Positions 22,707-32,765 of a stretch of 64,000 nt of DNA are shown in pieces (positions within the stretch are counted from its first letter, which is position 1; each line of letters begins with the position of its first letter). The stretch is from Clostridia bacterium. GTDB taxonomy: Bacteria; Bacillota; Peptococcia; DRI-13; UBA5745. Both the position numbers and the translations under genes were made by a program. The stretch covers positions 32,451 to 96,450 of the forward strand of contig JAHDPO010000036.1 of the NCBI GenBank assembly GCA_018434325.1, written 5' to 3'. The notes under the pieces were generated by a model that saw only the letters and a program-made list of their open reading frames with translations, had not been told where the DNA came from and made no database searches.

Positions 22707-25700
22707 ATGAGCAGAAGAAAAGCGTTTCACAAAATCACAGCCATGCTGCTGTCTGCAATCATGGTTGTGGGAATGACGCCTATGGTAGCGTCGGCGGATA
22801 CAGGCATGCTTTCTGATGGCGCAAGCGGCGAGGTTATTGCCTTTGAAGCACTGAAATCAGAGATTGCGGAGCAGAGCGTTCCCCTTGGCACATCCGAAGC
22901 GGATTTGGAGCTGCCGGATTCCCTGACAGCAACCATACGGCTTGCGGCTTCTACGGAAGAACCGGTACTGGATTCCGGAGAAGCTGATACGAAACCGGTC
23001 AGCGCCGATACGGTAAGCGGGTCAGCGATTGACGTTGACGAAACGGAGGAATCCGAAATCGGCGACAGCGAGGGAGATAAAATCGCATCCCCCTCCGACA
23101 TGGAAATAACCAAGGACAGCTTTGAAGCCGAACCCACGGAGAAAACCGTGGACAGCGTGACGGAAATCACCGTCCCCCTGCCTGTCACATGGGATTCATC
23201 ACCGGAATACAACGGTGAAGCAGCGGGTACATATATTTTTACTCCCGAGCTGCCGAAGGAATTTACTCTTGCCAGCAGCGTGGAAGTCCCGGCAATCACC
23301 GTGACCGTTGGTGCAGTTACCATTATAGGCACAGTTACAGCCTTTGAAGAGTTGCCCGAGAATGTTCGCTGGCAAAACACCAGCGCACCGGAGTTTCCGG
23401 AAACGGTGAGCGGTACAGTAGAGGGCGAAGCGGTCGAAATCCCGGTGGTCTGGGAGGCCGACCATGACTATGACGCCGTGGCTCCCCATCGTGGCCTGTA
23501 TGTGTTCACCGCCGTTTTGGGCGAGGGCTATGGCCTTGCAGACGGCGTGGAGCTGCCATGCATAACCGTGTATATTCCCCAGACAGTCGGGGGTATGATG
23601 GCGCGCATGGCGGGCGGCACAACGGACAGCCCGCTGGAAATTACCACAGCAGCACAGCTTGCCGAAATCGCCACGCTGGTGAATGCACGAGAAAATGGGC
23701 TTGAGTTGTTTTTGTTTAACAATGCGGGCGCAAGTGTCCGTCTAAAGCTTATGAACGATATCGACCTCTCGGCGTACTCTAAAAGCGAGGGGTGGATGCC
23801 CATTGGTACAAGCGAATTTCCTTTTACCGGTATCTTTGACGGTAACGATAAAAGCATCCTTGGCTTGTACATTAACCGAAACGTTGATTATCAGGGCTTG
23901 TTCGGCTATGTTGGAAACGAGGGAGCAGTGAAAAGCCTGGGCGTGATAAATGTAAATATCACCGGCCGAATTAATGTCGGCAGCGTGGCGGGATGGGTTC
24001 GCGGAACAGTGCAAAATTGCTACAGCACCGGCAATGTTACCGGCAGCAGTTATGTTGGCGGCGTGGCGGGAGAGGTTGACGAGGGCATGTTGGAAAACTG
24101 CTACAGCATCAGCAACGTCACCTGTACAGGCTCCGGTACAAGCGGCGCTGTTGGCGGTGTGGCGGGATGGGTTTCCGGCACGGTGCAAAACTGCTACAGC
24201 ACCGGCAACGTCACGGGTGCAGGTACCGGTGTCACGATAGGAGGCATAGCAGGATGGGTCACTAATACCGGCATAATACAAAACTGCTTCAACACGGGCA
24301 GCATTACTGCATCCGGTACAGATACAGGTAATAAAATTTGTGCCGGCGGCGTAGCAGGATGGGTTTACGGCACAGTGCAAAATTGCTACAGCACCGGCAG
24401 CGTTACCGGCACCGGCACAAGCGCTTATGTGGGCGGTGTGACGGGAACTGTTTCCGGCACAGTGAAAAGCTGTGCCGCTCTGAATTCTTCGATCAGCGCA
24501 GTGGGCTACAAGGTGGGCGTGGGGCGCGTGGCGGGCGCCGACATGCGCAACCTCCTCTCGGGCAATACCGCCTATAGCGGCATGACAGTCAATAGTGGTA
24601 CGGTAAACAATACCGACACGGATAGCATAGACGGCATGAACGTGGACGCATCAGCCATTCAAACCTTGTGGACGACCGGCGCACTGAGTGATTGGGATTC
24701 CTCCATATGGACGCTGGCGGAGGGCAAGCTGCCCGGCTTTGGCGCGGCGATTGCTATGCCGGAGTATATCGTGGATGGCGGCGACCCGAACTTCCGTGGA
24801 GCGGGCACAAGCGGGAATCCTTTTCAGATTATCACCCCCGCCCAGCTTGCCAAGCTTGCGGAGCTTGTAAACACGGGAAACGCAAGCTATAACGCGGCAC
24901 ACTACAAGCTGATGAACGATCTCGACCTTTCCGGCTATGCAAGCGGGGAGGACTGGGTGCCCATCGGCACATTCAGCCATCAATTCACGGGCACCTTTGA
25001 CGGCAATGGCAATAAAATTACTAACTTAACCATCAACCGCGGCACAGGCGAAAATCAAGGGCTATTCGGGTATATAGGCAGTGGCGGAGCAGTAAAAAAC
25101 CTTGGTTTGACAGGCATCAGCATCAATGGTGGACAAATGGTCGGCGGCATCGCAGGCTATATGGTAGGGGCCACATTGCAAAATTGTTACACCATGGGCA
25201 ATATCACCGCTTTAGGCTCTGTCGGCGGTGTGGTCGCTTCTGTGGACTACAGCAGCACAGTGGAATACTGCTATAGCACCTGTGAGATCAACAGCACAGA
25301 CACCTCATTGGATAAAGGTGCAGGCGGTGTGGTAGGATATCTTATCCGCAGTACGGTGTCAAACTGCTACAGCACCGGAAATATTTCTCAGACAGGCACA
25401 GACCATAAGGGTTATGCCGGTGGGGTGGTGGGCAAGGTAGTCTTGGGCAAGGTACAAGACTGCTACAGCACCGGCAATATCTCCGGGGGTGAAATGGCCG
25501 GCGGCGTGGCAGGGCATGTCTACTCTGGCCTTGGAAACGGAGAATATGTCACGGTGGAAAACTGCTACAGCACCGGCGTCGTCTCTGAAAGCTACAAAGC
25601 CGGCGGTGTAGCGGGTCAAGTCCACAGGGGCACGGTAAAAAATTGCGCTGCACTTAACCCTTCAGTCAGCAGCTCAGGCAACGTCGGGCGCGTGCTAACA

Positions 25701-28700
25701 CTACCTGTGCCACAAGGGACGATTCTAAGTGGAAATTTGGCCTTTGATGGTGTGGAAGTCTTAATATATACTAGCGCGCAATCCATTACCAGCGATGCAA
25801 ATGGCGTAGACGGGTTATCCAAAACCGCTGCCCAAATCAGCACTGCGGAATTTTGGACGACGGTAAGCGGCTTTACAGCAGATTGGGATACCGATATTTG
25901 GCATATTGAATCCGGAAAACTGCCGCTTCTTAAAAATATGGGCGGACAGCACGCTTACATGCCGGAGCACTTGCTCCCGACGGGCGCATCCCTCTTTGAG
26001 GGTGCGGGCACAAGCGGAAGCCCCTATCTTATCAAAACCGCCGCAGACCTTGCCAAGCTGGCGGAACTTGTATATTTAGGAACCTCACCTTATGCGGATT
26101 CTGGAAGGTATTACAGGCTGGAAAAAGACATCGAGCTTTCCGCCTATGCAAGCGGGGATGGCTGGATGCCCATTGGAATAAATTCGAGCTACGGATTCAA
26201 GGGCAGCTTTGACGGCAACAACAAAACCATTACCGGGCTGACGATCAACCGTCCGGCGGCTGATTACACCGGTTTATTTGGCTATCTCTACAACGACAGC
26301 AAAGTGCAGAATATCAGAATCATCGACGCAAACGTCATCGGCAAAGCCCGTGTCGGCGGCGTAGCCGGATATGCTTGGGGTGCGACAGTAGAGAACTGCG
26401 CCGTTATTGGCAACGTATCCGGTGTGGAGAGTGTCGGCGGAACAGTGGGCCGTGCCTCAAGCGGTACGGTACAAGACTGCTATAGCTCCGGCAGTGTAAC
26501 CGGCAGCGGCGACTATGTTGGCGGAATAATGGGGTATCTCGAATATAATACGACTACGGTGCAGCGCTGCTACAGTGACAGTCGTGTTTCCGGCAGTTAC
26601 TATGTCGGCGGTGTGGCAGGAGAAGTTGGCAGCGGCAGCGTGAGAAACTGTTACAGCTCCGGCAATGTCACAGGCGGTAGCTTTGTCGGTGGCGTTGCGG
26701 GAGAAGTTGGCAGCGGCAGCGTGCAAAATTGCTATAGCACCGGCAGTGTTCTGGGAACGGGGTATGTTAGCGGTGTGCTGGGTTTTCTCGGCAGCGGCAC
26801 AGCAAAAAATTGCGTAGCACTGAACCCTTCCATCGTTGTAGGCACATACAATTTCGGGCGCGTAGTGGGCAAAACCACTTACGGCTCTCTTTTAAACAAC
26901 TACGCGTTCAGCCGTATTCCCGGCACATGGACAAATAAAGGTCTAAGTGCAAAGGACGGCGCGGATGTGACGTCACAGACCTTGTTTGGCGACAGCTTCT
27001 GGACGACGGCAGGTAATTGGGATACTGCTGCGTGGGACGACGACGTTTGGACATTTGCCGACGGCAAGCTGCCCATACTTACCGGGCTTGCGGGGCAGAA
27101 CGGCGACGGCGGGCTATATCTGACGGCGCGGGATATTCAGTACGCCACAGTGGGCGCAACAGACGGCCTCACTTATAACGGCAGTGAGCAAATCCCAACC
27201 TTGACCATTACCTTTGATGGCGAAACCTTGGCAAAGAATACGGATTATACCGTCTCAATCACCAGCACGGACGGCAGCGGAACCAGCGCGGGTACAAATG
27301 TCGGAACGGTGACGCTCACCATCACCGGTATCGGCAGCTTTTACGGAACAAAGAATCTTACCTACACCATAGGTAAAAAGTCGGTTACCATCACTCCCAA
27401 CTCCGGTCAGGGTAAAAAATATGGTGGGATTGACCCCATACTGGTTTTTGAAAACGATAGCAGTTTGAATTCGGGGGCATTTGCTGGCGCGTTAACTCGT
27501 GTAGTGGGCGAAGGCGTGGGAATCTACGCTATTTCTCTTGGCACTTTAAGTGCGGGCGGCAACTATGAGCTTTCTCTTGCTCCGGGTACGGTCAATTTCA
27601 CCATTGAACAGGCCAAGGTAGCGAGCATCAGCACAATTATGGCCAATGTCAGCAGAACCGCCTATCAAATGCGCACTGCCACAACCGCGCAGGCGGTGGT
27701 GGATGCGGTGGGTCTGCCGTCAGATGTAAGTGTCATCACCGATGGCGGCACGGCAATGCTGCCCATCACATGGTCGACTGCCACCGCCTACAATGTCAAA
27801 AGCGCCATATATGCGGCGGTCGGTACGCTCACAGGCAACAGCAATATTGATCCAAACGGCGTGATTGCGAGTCTAACCGTTACCGTTACGCCGGTTACGG
27901 CGGTAAACCCCACTTTCAGTGATACGCTGGTGGTCATAAACAGCGACAGCTCCGCTACAGCGGCTGAATTGGGTAGCACCATCCTGCCTACAAGCGGTTT
28001 CATTATGGCAGAGGGCCAAAGCGTTGCCTATATTGTCGATTGGAACGGCGGCGAAACGCTGGACAGAACTGCTTTGGGCACCGAGCAGACCTTTACAGGC
28101 ACCATCAGCTACATAGCTCCACCCGCATGGCTGACCCTGCCGGGTGACCTTTCCGTCAGCCGCAAGGTATCTGTTACGGCAAAGCAACCCGTTACCATTG
28201 GCGGCATCACGACCGCCAATAAAACCTATGACGGCGCGGCATATGCCGCAAGCGGCACGGTGACCGTTGCAGGCGGCTCTGTTCCGGTAAATCAACTGGA
28301 ATGGCTGTATGAATCCACAGACGGTGCAGGCTACAGCAACAGCACCGCACCCACAAACGCAGGCTCATATAAGTTGACCATTTCTGTGCCGGAGAGTAAC
28401 CCCAATTATGCAGGCAGCGAGATATTCAACTTTATCATCGCAAAGCGGGAAATCACCCTTGTTGCCGATAACAAGACGGTCATTAAGGGCGGCAGCCTGC
28501 CGGAGCTGGCTTATACGGTAGGCAATTTGGCTTCCGGCAAGACCAAAGCGGATGCCTTGAACGCCGAACCTGTACTGGCTTGCCCCACCTTTGATGGCAA
28601 TGTGGTGGGCAGCTATCCCATTACGCTAACAGGCGGCACGGCAACGGATAATTACACCATTACGACCCGCACAGACGGAACCTTGACGGTTGCGGAGCAG

Positions 28701-30479
28701 ACCTATACCATCACCTTCAACTTAAATGGCGGAACCCGTACAGGCGGCGGTGAATTAACACAGATTGTAGCGGAGGGCGGAGCGGCAACGGCTCCCATCG
28801 TTACCCGAAATGGCTATACCTTTACCGGGTGGGATAAAGCCTTTACCAATGTGGCCTCCAATCTGGCCGTTACGGCGGGCTGGAGCTACAACGGCGGCGG
28901 TGGCGGTGGAGGCGGTTCCTCCACTGTGCCGAGCGCTCCAAGTGTGCCTGAAAAGAAACCGGATCAGCCGGTGACGGCAACGGCTCCCGTTGCCGCGGTG
29001 AGACAAAACGGTGCGGCCAGCGCATCAATCTCCGACAAGACAGTGACCGATGCCATTGCTAAGGCGCAGGCTGACGCAAGGGCGCAGGGCAGAACAGCAA
29101 ACGGTATCTCGGTAGAGCTAGATGTCACCATGCCGCAGGGTGCAACCACCCTGACGGCCACCCTGACGGAAAATTCCCTGAACAGTCTTGTGAGCGCAGG
29201 GGTAACAAGCCTTGAAATCAGCGGCGCGCCGGTTTCTCTCGGCCTTGACCTGAACGCCCTGAAGGAAATCCAGAAGCAGAGCAGCGGCAATATCAGCATC
29301 TCCATTGCCCCGGCGACAGGTCTTTCCGCAGAGGCAAAGGCCCTCCTCGGAAACAGACCGGTATACAGCATCACCATCAGCTATGTTGATAAAAACGGAA
29401 AAACACAGACCATTACCAGCCTTGGCAGCGGAACAGCCACCCTTTCCATCCCCTACACACCGGGCAAGAATGAGGCTGTGGGCTACCTGTTCGGTGTATA
29501 TGTAGACGAAAACGGTAAGGCAGTCCGCATTGACGGTTCCACTTATGATGCAAACAGCGGGAGCCTGCTCATCCCCACCGACCATTTCTCGGTGTACGGC
29601 GTGGGCTATACCGATCCAAGCGCCAAATTCACTGACATCGGCACACATTGGGGCAAGGAAGCCATTGACTATGTAGTCGGCAGAGGGCTTCTCTCCGGTA
29701 CATCAAAAACTACTTTTGCACCTGACACCGCCATGACACGGGGAATGCTGGTGACAGCTCTCGGCAGACTGGCAGACATGGACGTGAAGGCATACACCAC
29801 AAACAGCTTTACCGATGTGAAAACGGACAGCGTCTTCCGTCCCTATATTGAATGGGCGTACAAGAACGGCGTTGTGCAGGGCATCGGAAACAAGCAGTTT
29901 GCACCGGACCGGGCAATCACCCGTGAGGAAATTGCGGTCATTTTCGCAAACTACGCCAAAGCCACCGGCTACAAACTGCCCGTGACCCGTGAGGCCACTG
30001 CCTACACGGACGCTTCCGGCATCGGCAGTGTTTATCAAACAGCAGTAACAGCTATGCAGCAGGCGGGCATCATGATGGGCGGCACAGGCAATAAGTTCAA
30101 TCCGAAATCCAATGCCACCCGTGCGGAGGTTTCCTCCATGCTCCACCGCTACATCAAGCTGACCATCGACCCCGCCACAGCACAGGGCTGGGCGAAAAAC
30201 GATGCCGGACAGTATCTCTACTACAAGGACGGCAAAGCCCTCACTGGAACGCAGACCGTCAACGGCGTGAAGTATTTCTTCGAAACCACCGGCGTACTGA
30301 AAACCGGCTGGGTGAAGGACGGCGACAACTGGCGCTATTACTCCGAGAACAAGGCTGCTATGGGCTGGCTGGAGATCGACGGCAAGTGGTATTACTTTTA
30401 CGCAAATGGAGCTCTCGCCAAGAATGCCAAGATTGACGGGTATGAGGTGGATAAAAACGGCGTGAGAAAGACCAAATAA
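22707..30479 (+). CDS. Giant GLUG-repeat surface protein with SLH and cell-wall-binding modules
   Basis: The start at 22707 (MSRRKAFHKITAMLLSAIMV) has GGAGG upstream and opens a signal peptide cleaved after VASA; 2590 residues. In order: an Asp/Glu/Ser-rich region with Ig-like segments to ~300; three blocks (starting about 304, 703 and 1103), each with an AQLAEIATLVN-type opener, a MNDIDLSAY/GTFDGNGN segment and about five to six GLUG repeats (QNCYSTGNVTG...VGGVAG); MBG/Ig-like domains (~1470-2000); an InlB/Flg_new-like repeat (ITFNLNGG...TGWDKAF); a poly-Gly linker near 2062; three SLH domains (~2307-2480, FTDIGTHWGKEAIDYVV); and C-terminal cell-wall-binding repeats (GWAKNDAGQYLYYKDGKAL). 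Probably an adhesin. Confidence 0.92.
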   Translation: MSRRKAFHKITAMLLSAIMVVGMTPMVASADTGMLSDGASGEVIAFEALKSEIAEQSVPLGTSEADLELPDSLTATIRLAASTEEPVLDSGEADTKPVSADTVSGSAIDVDETEESEIGDSEGDKIASPSDMEITKDSFEAEPTEKTVDSVTEITVPLPVTWDSSPEYNGEAAGTYIFTPELPKEFTLASSVEVPAITVTVGAVTIIGTVTAFEELPENVRWQNTSAPEFPETVSGTVEGEAVEIPVVWEADHDYDAVAPHRGLYVFTAVLGEGYGLADGVELPCITVYIPQTVGGMMARMAGGTTDSPLEITTAAQLAEIATLVNARENGLELFLFNNAGASVRLKLMNDIDLSAYSKSEGWMPIGTSEFPFTGIFDGNDKSILGLYINRNVDYQGLFGYVGNEGAVKSLGVINVNITGRINVGSVAGWVRGTVQNCYSTGNVTGSSYVGGVAGEVDEGMLENCYSISNVTCTGSGTSGAVGGVAGWVSGTVQNCYSTGNVTGAGTGVTIGGIAGWVTNTGIIQNCFNTGSITASGTDTGNKICAGGVAGWVYGTVQNCYSTGSVTGTGTSAYVGGVTGTVSGTVKSCAALNSSISAVGYKVGVGRVAGADMRNLLSGNTAYSGMTVNSGTVNNTDTDSIDGMNVDASAIQTLWTTGALSDWDSSIWTLAEGKLPGFGAAIAMPEYIVDGGDPNFRGAGTSGNPFQIITPAQLAKLAELVNTGNASYNAAHYKLMNDLDLSGYASGEDWVPIGTFSHQFTGTFDGNGNKITNLTINRGTGENQGLFGYIGSGGAVKNLGLTGISINGGQMVGGIAGYMVGATLQNCYTMGNITALGSVGGVVASVDYSSTVEYCYSTCEINSTDTSLDKGAGGVVGYLIRSTVSNCYSTGNISQTGTDHKGYAGGVVGKVVLGKVQDCYSTGNISGGEMAGGVAGHVYSGLGNGEYVTVENCYSTGVVSESYKAGGVAGQVHRGTVKNCAALNPSVSSSGNVGRVLTLPVPQGTILSGNLAFDGVEVLIYTSAQSITSDANGVDGLSKTAAQISTAEFWTTVSGFTADWDTDIWHIESGKLPLLKNMGGQHAYMPEHLLPTGASLFEGAGTSGSPYLIKTAADLAKLAELVYLGTSPYADSGRYYRLEKDIELSAYASGDGWMPIGINSSYGFKGSFDGNNKTITGLTINRPAADYTGLFGYLYNDSKVQNIRIIDANVIGKARVGGVAGYAWGATVENCAVIGNVSGVESVGGTVGRASSGTVQDCYSSGSVTGSGDYVGGIMGYLEYNTTTVQRCYSDSRVSGSYYVGGVAGEVGSGSVRNCYSSGNVTGGSFVGGVAGEVGSGSVQNCYSTGSVLGTGYVSGVLGFLGSGTAKNCVALNPSIVVGTYNFGRVVGKTTYGSLLNNYAFSRIPGTWTNKGLSAKDGADVTSQTLFGDSFWTTAGNWDTAAWDDDVWTFADGKLPILTGLAGQNGDGGLYLTARDIQYATVGATDGLTYNGSEQIPTLTITFDGETLAKNTDYTVSITSTDGSGTSAGTNVGTVTLTITGIGSFYGTKNLTYTIGKKSVTITPNSGQGKKYGGIDPILVFENDSSLNSGAFAGALTRVVGEGVGIYAISLGTLSAGGNYELSLAPGTVNFTIEQAKVASISTIMANVSRTAYQMRTATTAQAVVDAVGLPSDVSVITDGGTAMLPITWSTATAYNVKSAIYAAVGTLTGNSNIDPNGVIASLTVTVTPVTAVNPTFSDTLVVINSDSSATAAELGSTILPTSGFIMAEGQSVAYIVDWNGGETLDRTALGTEQTFTGTISYIAPPAWLTLPGDLSVSRKVSVTAKQPVTIGGITTANKTYDGAAYAASGTVTVAGGSVPVNQLEWLYESTDGAGYSNSTAPTNAGSYKLTISVPESNPNYAGSEIFNFIIAKREITLVADNKTVIKGGSLPELAYTVGNLASGKTKADALNAEPVLACPTFDGNVVGSYPITLTGGTATDNYTITTRTDGTLTVAEQTYTITFNLNGGTRTGGGELTQIVAEGGAATAPIVTRNGYTFTGWDKAFTNVASNLAVTAGWSYNGGGGGGGGSSTVPSAPSVPEKKPDQPVTATAPVAAVRQNGAASASISDKTVTDAIAKAQADARAQGRTANGISVELDVTMPQGATTLTATLTENSLNSLVSAGVTSLEISGAPVSLGLDLNALKEIQKQSSGNISISIAPATGLSAEAKALLGNRPVYSITISYVDKNGKTQTITSLGSGTATLSIPYTPGKNEAVGYLFGVYVDENGKAVRIDGSTYDANSGSLLIPTDHFSVYGVGYTDPSAKFTDIGTHWGKEAIDYVVGRGLLSGTSKTTFAPDTAMTRGMLVTALGRLADMDVKAYTTNSFTDVKTDSVFRPYIEWAYKNGVVQGIGNKQFAPDRAITREEIAVIFANYAKATGYKLPVTREATAYTDASGIGSVYQTAVTAMQQAGIMMGGTGNKFNPKSNATRAEVSSMLHRYIKLTIDPATAQGWAKNDAGQYLYYKDGKALTGTQTVNGVKYFFETTGVLKTGWVKDGDNWRYYSENKAAMGWLEIDGKWYYFYANGALAKNAKIDGYEVDKNGVRKTK

Positions 30480-30546
30480 ATACAGCCAAGGGCAAACCGT
30501 CTGAAAGGGCGGGACACGTTACAGGGTCTACGGCACATATAACGCT

Positions 30547-30595
30547 ATATGGAGAACGCCAGTCACTTGATTGTGTCTGGCGTTCTCCATATTTA
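30547..30595 (+). terminator. Long hairpin, terminator of the surface-protein gene
   Basis: A 16-bp perfect stem (30547-30562 with 30577-30592) around a 14-base loop, with a weak T-run after it. It can serve both the surface-protein gene and the opposing adaptor gene ending at 30754. Confidence 0.65.
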
Positions 30596-30753
30596 ACTAC
30601 AAACCAGTTGGTCTACGACAATTTCATCCGCAATCATCTGAGCCTGCGTAGAGATACGAATGCGTTCCAGCAAAAGTCCTCATTTAAATCTCTATACTTT
30701 TCAATCGCTTCTGCTACCCTCAGCCAACCTTAGTCAGCCTTGATCAATCAACC

Positions 30754-31932
30754 TTAATCGGCCTTAATCACCCTTACCTTGTCGCCGTCTTGCAACTGCT
30801 TGCTGCTTTGTATTACCACCTCGTCGCCGGTCGCTAAGCCCGTGGTAATCTGGAGGTAAGCATTGCGCTTCTCGCCAACGACGACCTGCCGGCGGCTGAC
30901 ACCGCCATCCTTCACCAGATACACCCAGGATTCATTCCCTTCGGTGGTCACGCCTTTGGCCGGCACATAGACGGAGCCGGCGGCCTCTCCCGGAGCAATA
31001 CGCACATCGGTACTGAAGCCCAGCCTGGACCAATCTACCTCCTGAGGCAAGGCTGCCTTCACTTCAAACATACCGGTTTTCCGATCGCTTACCGCTGCGA
31101 TTTTCCTGACAGTGCCTGAATAAGTCTCGCCCATAGCCTGGATTTGCACTTGCAGAGTCATGCCCGGCATCAATTGGCCGATATCGGCTTCCGGCACCTG
31201 TATGACTGCCTCCAGGCCGCTGTCGTCAATAACGGTGACGGCGGGAGCCTGGGCCGTAACATAAGCGCCGATTTCCGTCTGCACCTTCGTCACCAAGCCG
31301 TCGATAGGCGAGACCACGGCGCAGTCCGCCAGCCGTTTTTCCACGATGGCTAAAGCGGCCTGGGCATTATCTACCTGGGCCTTAGCACTGTCGTAAGCGC
31401 TTTTCTGGTTGATTTGAGCTGCTTTCAATTGAGCCTCCGCCGTCTCCCAGCGGGACTTAGCCAGATTGGCGTCATTTTCCGAAACAGCCTGAGCTTCAGC
31501 AAGCACCTTAAGCCGCTCATAATTTGCTTTGGCGTCATCCCGGGCGATTTGAGCCGGAATCACCAAGGCATCGGCGGCCTGAGAAGCTGCGGCGCCGGCA
31601 AAAGCCGCTTCCGCCGAGTGAAGGGCTGCTGCCGCCTGGTTAACCTGGAGGCTCAGATCGGCGTCATCCAGATAAAGAAGAACATCTCCTGCTTTAACCT
31701 GCTGCCCCTCCTCAACCTGGATGGTTCTCACCTTGCCGGGGCTATTGGGGGATACCTCCACCGTTTGCACTGCCTCCACAGAACCGTGCCAGACCAAGGA
31801 GGACAAGCCCTCGGCGGCCTTAGCCGAAGCGGTGATAACTTCTATATCCGATGACGGGGCTACTAAACCGCACCCGGTAAAAAGCCCGGCAAGAAGCAAG
31901 AAAATCAGAGTATATATTGCTGCTTTTTTCAT
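30754..31932 (-). CDS. HlyD/RND-type periplasmic adaptor lipoprotein
   Basis: A lipoprotein signal (LLLAGLFTGCG, Cys about 21). A membrane-fusion protein: lipoyl half SPNSPGKVRTIQVEEGQQVKAGDVLLYL, an alpha-hairpin with Ala/Gln heptads, the second half VSPIDGLVTKVQTEIGAYV, and a beta-barrel GLEAVIQVPEADIGQLMPG ending ATGDEVVIQSSKQLQDGDKVRV. Adaptors of this kind link an inner-membrane pump to the envelope. It is the last gene of the ABC exporter unit, 86 bases after the preceding adaptor gene. Having a second adaptor in the same unit is unusual. Confidence 0.9.
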   Translation of the reverse strand: MKKAAIYTLIFLLLAGLFTGCGLVAPSSDIEVITASAKAAEGLSSLVWHGSVEAVQTVEVSPNSPGKVRTIQVEEGQQVKAGDVLLYLDDADLSLQVNQAAAALHSAEAAFAGAAASQAADALVIPAQIARDDAKANYERLKVLAEAQAVSENDANLAKSRWETAEAQLKAAQINQKSAYDSAKAQVDNAQAALAIVEKRLADCAVVSPIDGLVTKVQTEIGAYVTAQAPAVTVIDDSGLEAVIQVPEADIGQLMPGMTLQVQIQAMGETYSGTVRKIAAVSDRKTGMFEVKAALPQEVDWSRLGFSTDVRIAPGEAAGSVYVPAKGVTTEGNESWVYLVKDGGVSRRQVVVGEKRNAYLQITTGLATGDEVVIQSSKQLQDGDKVRVIKAD

Positions 31933-32018
31933 GGGGAAAACCTCCTGTTGGTTCCTGTATCTGCTTTGGCTGCTGTATTGCTTTAGTTCTTGTATCTGTT
32001 TGCGCCTACGCCGGCGGC

Positions 32019-32765
32019 CTATTGCAAATGAATTTTTACCGTGGCATTCATGCCGAAAGCCAAAGGCAAGCCCTCGCTGTTTTCAATGGTGACCTTTATC
32101 GGGATCAGCTGGGTCACCTTAGTATAAGTGCCGCTGGTGGTAAAGCTTGAAGCGCCGGCAAAGTAGGTTTGGGTAGCCTGGTTGATTTCAGTAACCTGGC
32201 CGCCAAATACCCGGCGAGGATAAGCGTCGATATGTACATCCACCTTTTGGCCCAGACGAATTTTGGCAATATCCGTCTCCTCAATATTGACGCCGATATA
32301 AAGATTATCCGTGTCGGCAATCACTGCTAAAGGAGTGCCGGCAGCAACCGTTTGGTTGACGGTAGCATCGCTTTTGACTATGGTGCCGTCGATGGGCGAA
32401 AGAATATAAGGCAGCACCTCCTGCCGGCCCAGGATCTGATCCTGGCTGACCAAATCCCCCAGCTCCACATTCCAGGCTAAGAGCTTGCCGGAAGTCACAG
32501 GCAAAACGGAATACATTTTGGCCGTAACCTTGGCGTTATCCGTCGTAAAAAAGTGGGCGCTGTCGTAATAAAAATAATAGCCTGCGGCAGAGCCGGCCAA
32601 AGCCAGCACCAGCAAAACCGAGAGGATCAGCTTTTTGACTCCCCGCTTTTTCTTCTCGTTGGCGCCGGATTTTGCTGTTTCCGTCTGTCCGCCCGGGCTG
32701 GCGGCAGCTTCTTTTGCCTTTGCTTCCGTGTTGTCCGGCAGCTTGTTTTTAACGCTATTGTCCAT
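32019..32765 (-). CDS. HlyD family secretion protein, membrane-anchored
   Basis: The start at 32765 (MDNSVKNKLPDNTEAKAKEA) lies 11 bases inside the end of the ABC gene. A charged N-terminus, one membrane segment (LILSVLLVLALAGSAAGYYFYY), then a compact HlyD fold: FTTDNAKVTAKMYSVLPVTSG, ILSPIDGTIVKSDATVNQTV, GVNIEETDIAKIRLGQKVDV and a C-terminal barrel. No long coiled-coil hairpin is present, unlike EmrA. It probably couples the ABC exporter to export across the wall or envelope. It is translationally coupled to the upstream ABC subunit. Confidence 0.88.
   Translation of the reverse strand: MDNSVKNKLPDNTEAKAKEAAASPGGQTETAKSGANEKKKRGVKKLILSVLLVLALAGSAAGYYFYYDSAHFFTTDNAKVTAKMYSVLPVTSGKLLAWNVELGDLVSQDQILGRQEVLPYILSPIDGTIVKSDATVNQTVAAGTPLAVIADTDNLYIGVNIEETDIAKIRLGQKVDVHIDAYPRRVFGGQVTEINQATQTYFAGASSFTTSGTYTKVTQLIPIKVTIENSEGLPLAFGMNATVKIHLQ

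Noticed and set aside
23742..24380. Minus-strand frame rich in His/Ala/Gly repeats within the giant surface protein
   Set aside because: It is the shadow of the GLUG repeats on the other strand; the repeat spacing follows the coding strand, and no start signal is present.
24000..26830. Regular DNA repeats that could suggest a CRISPR array or tandem repeat locus
   Set aside because: The repeats follow an open reading frame (GLUG motifs), vary at third positions and have no constant spacer pattern.
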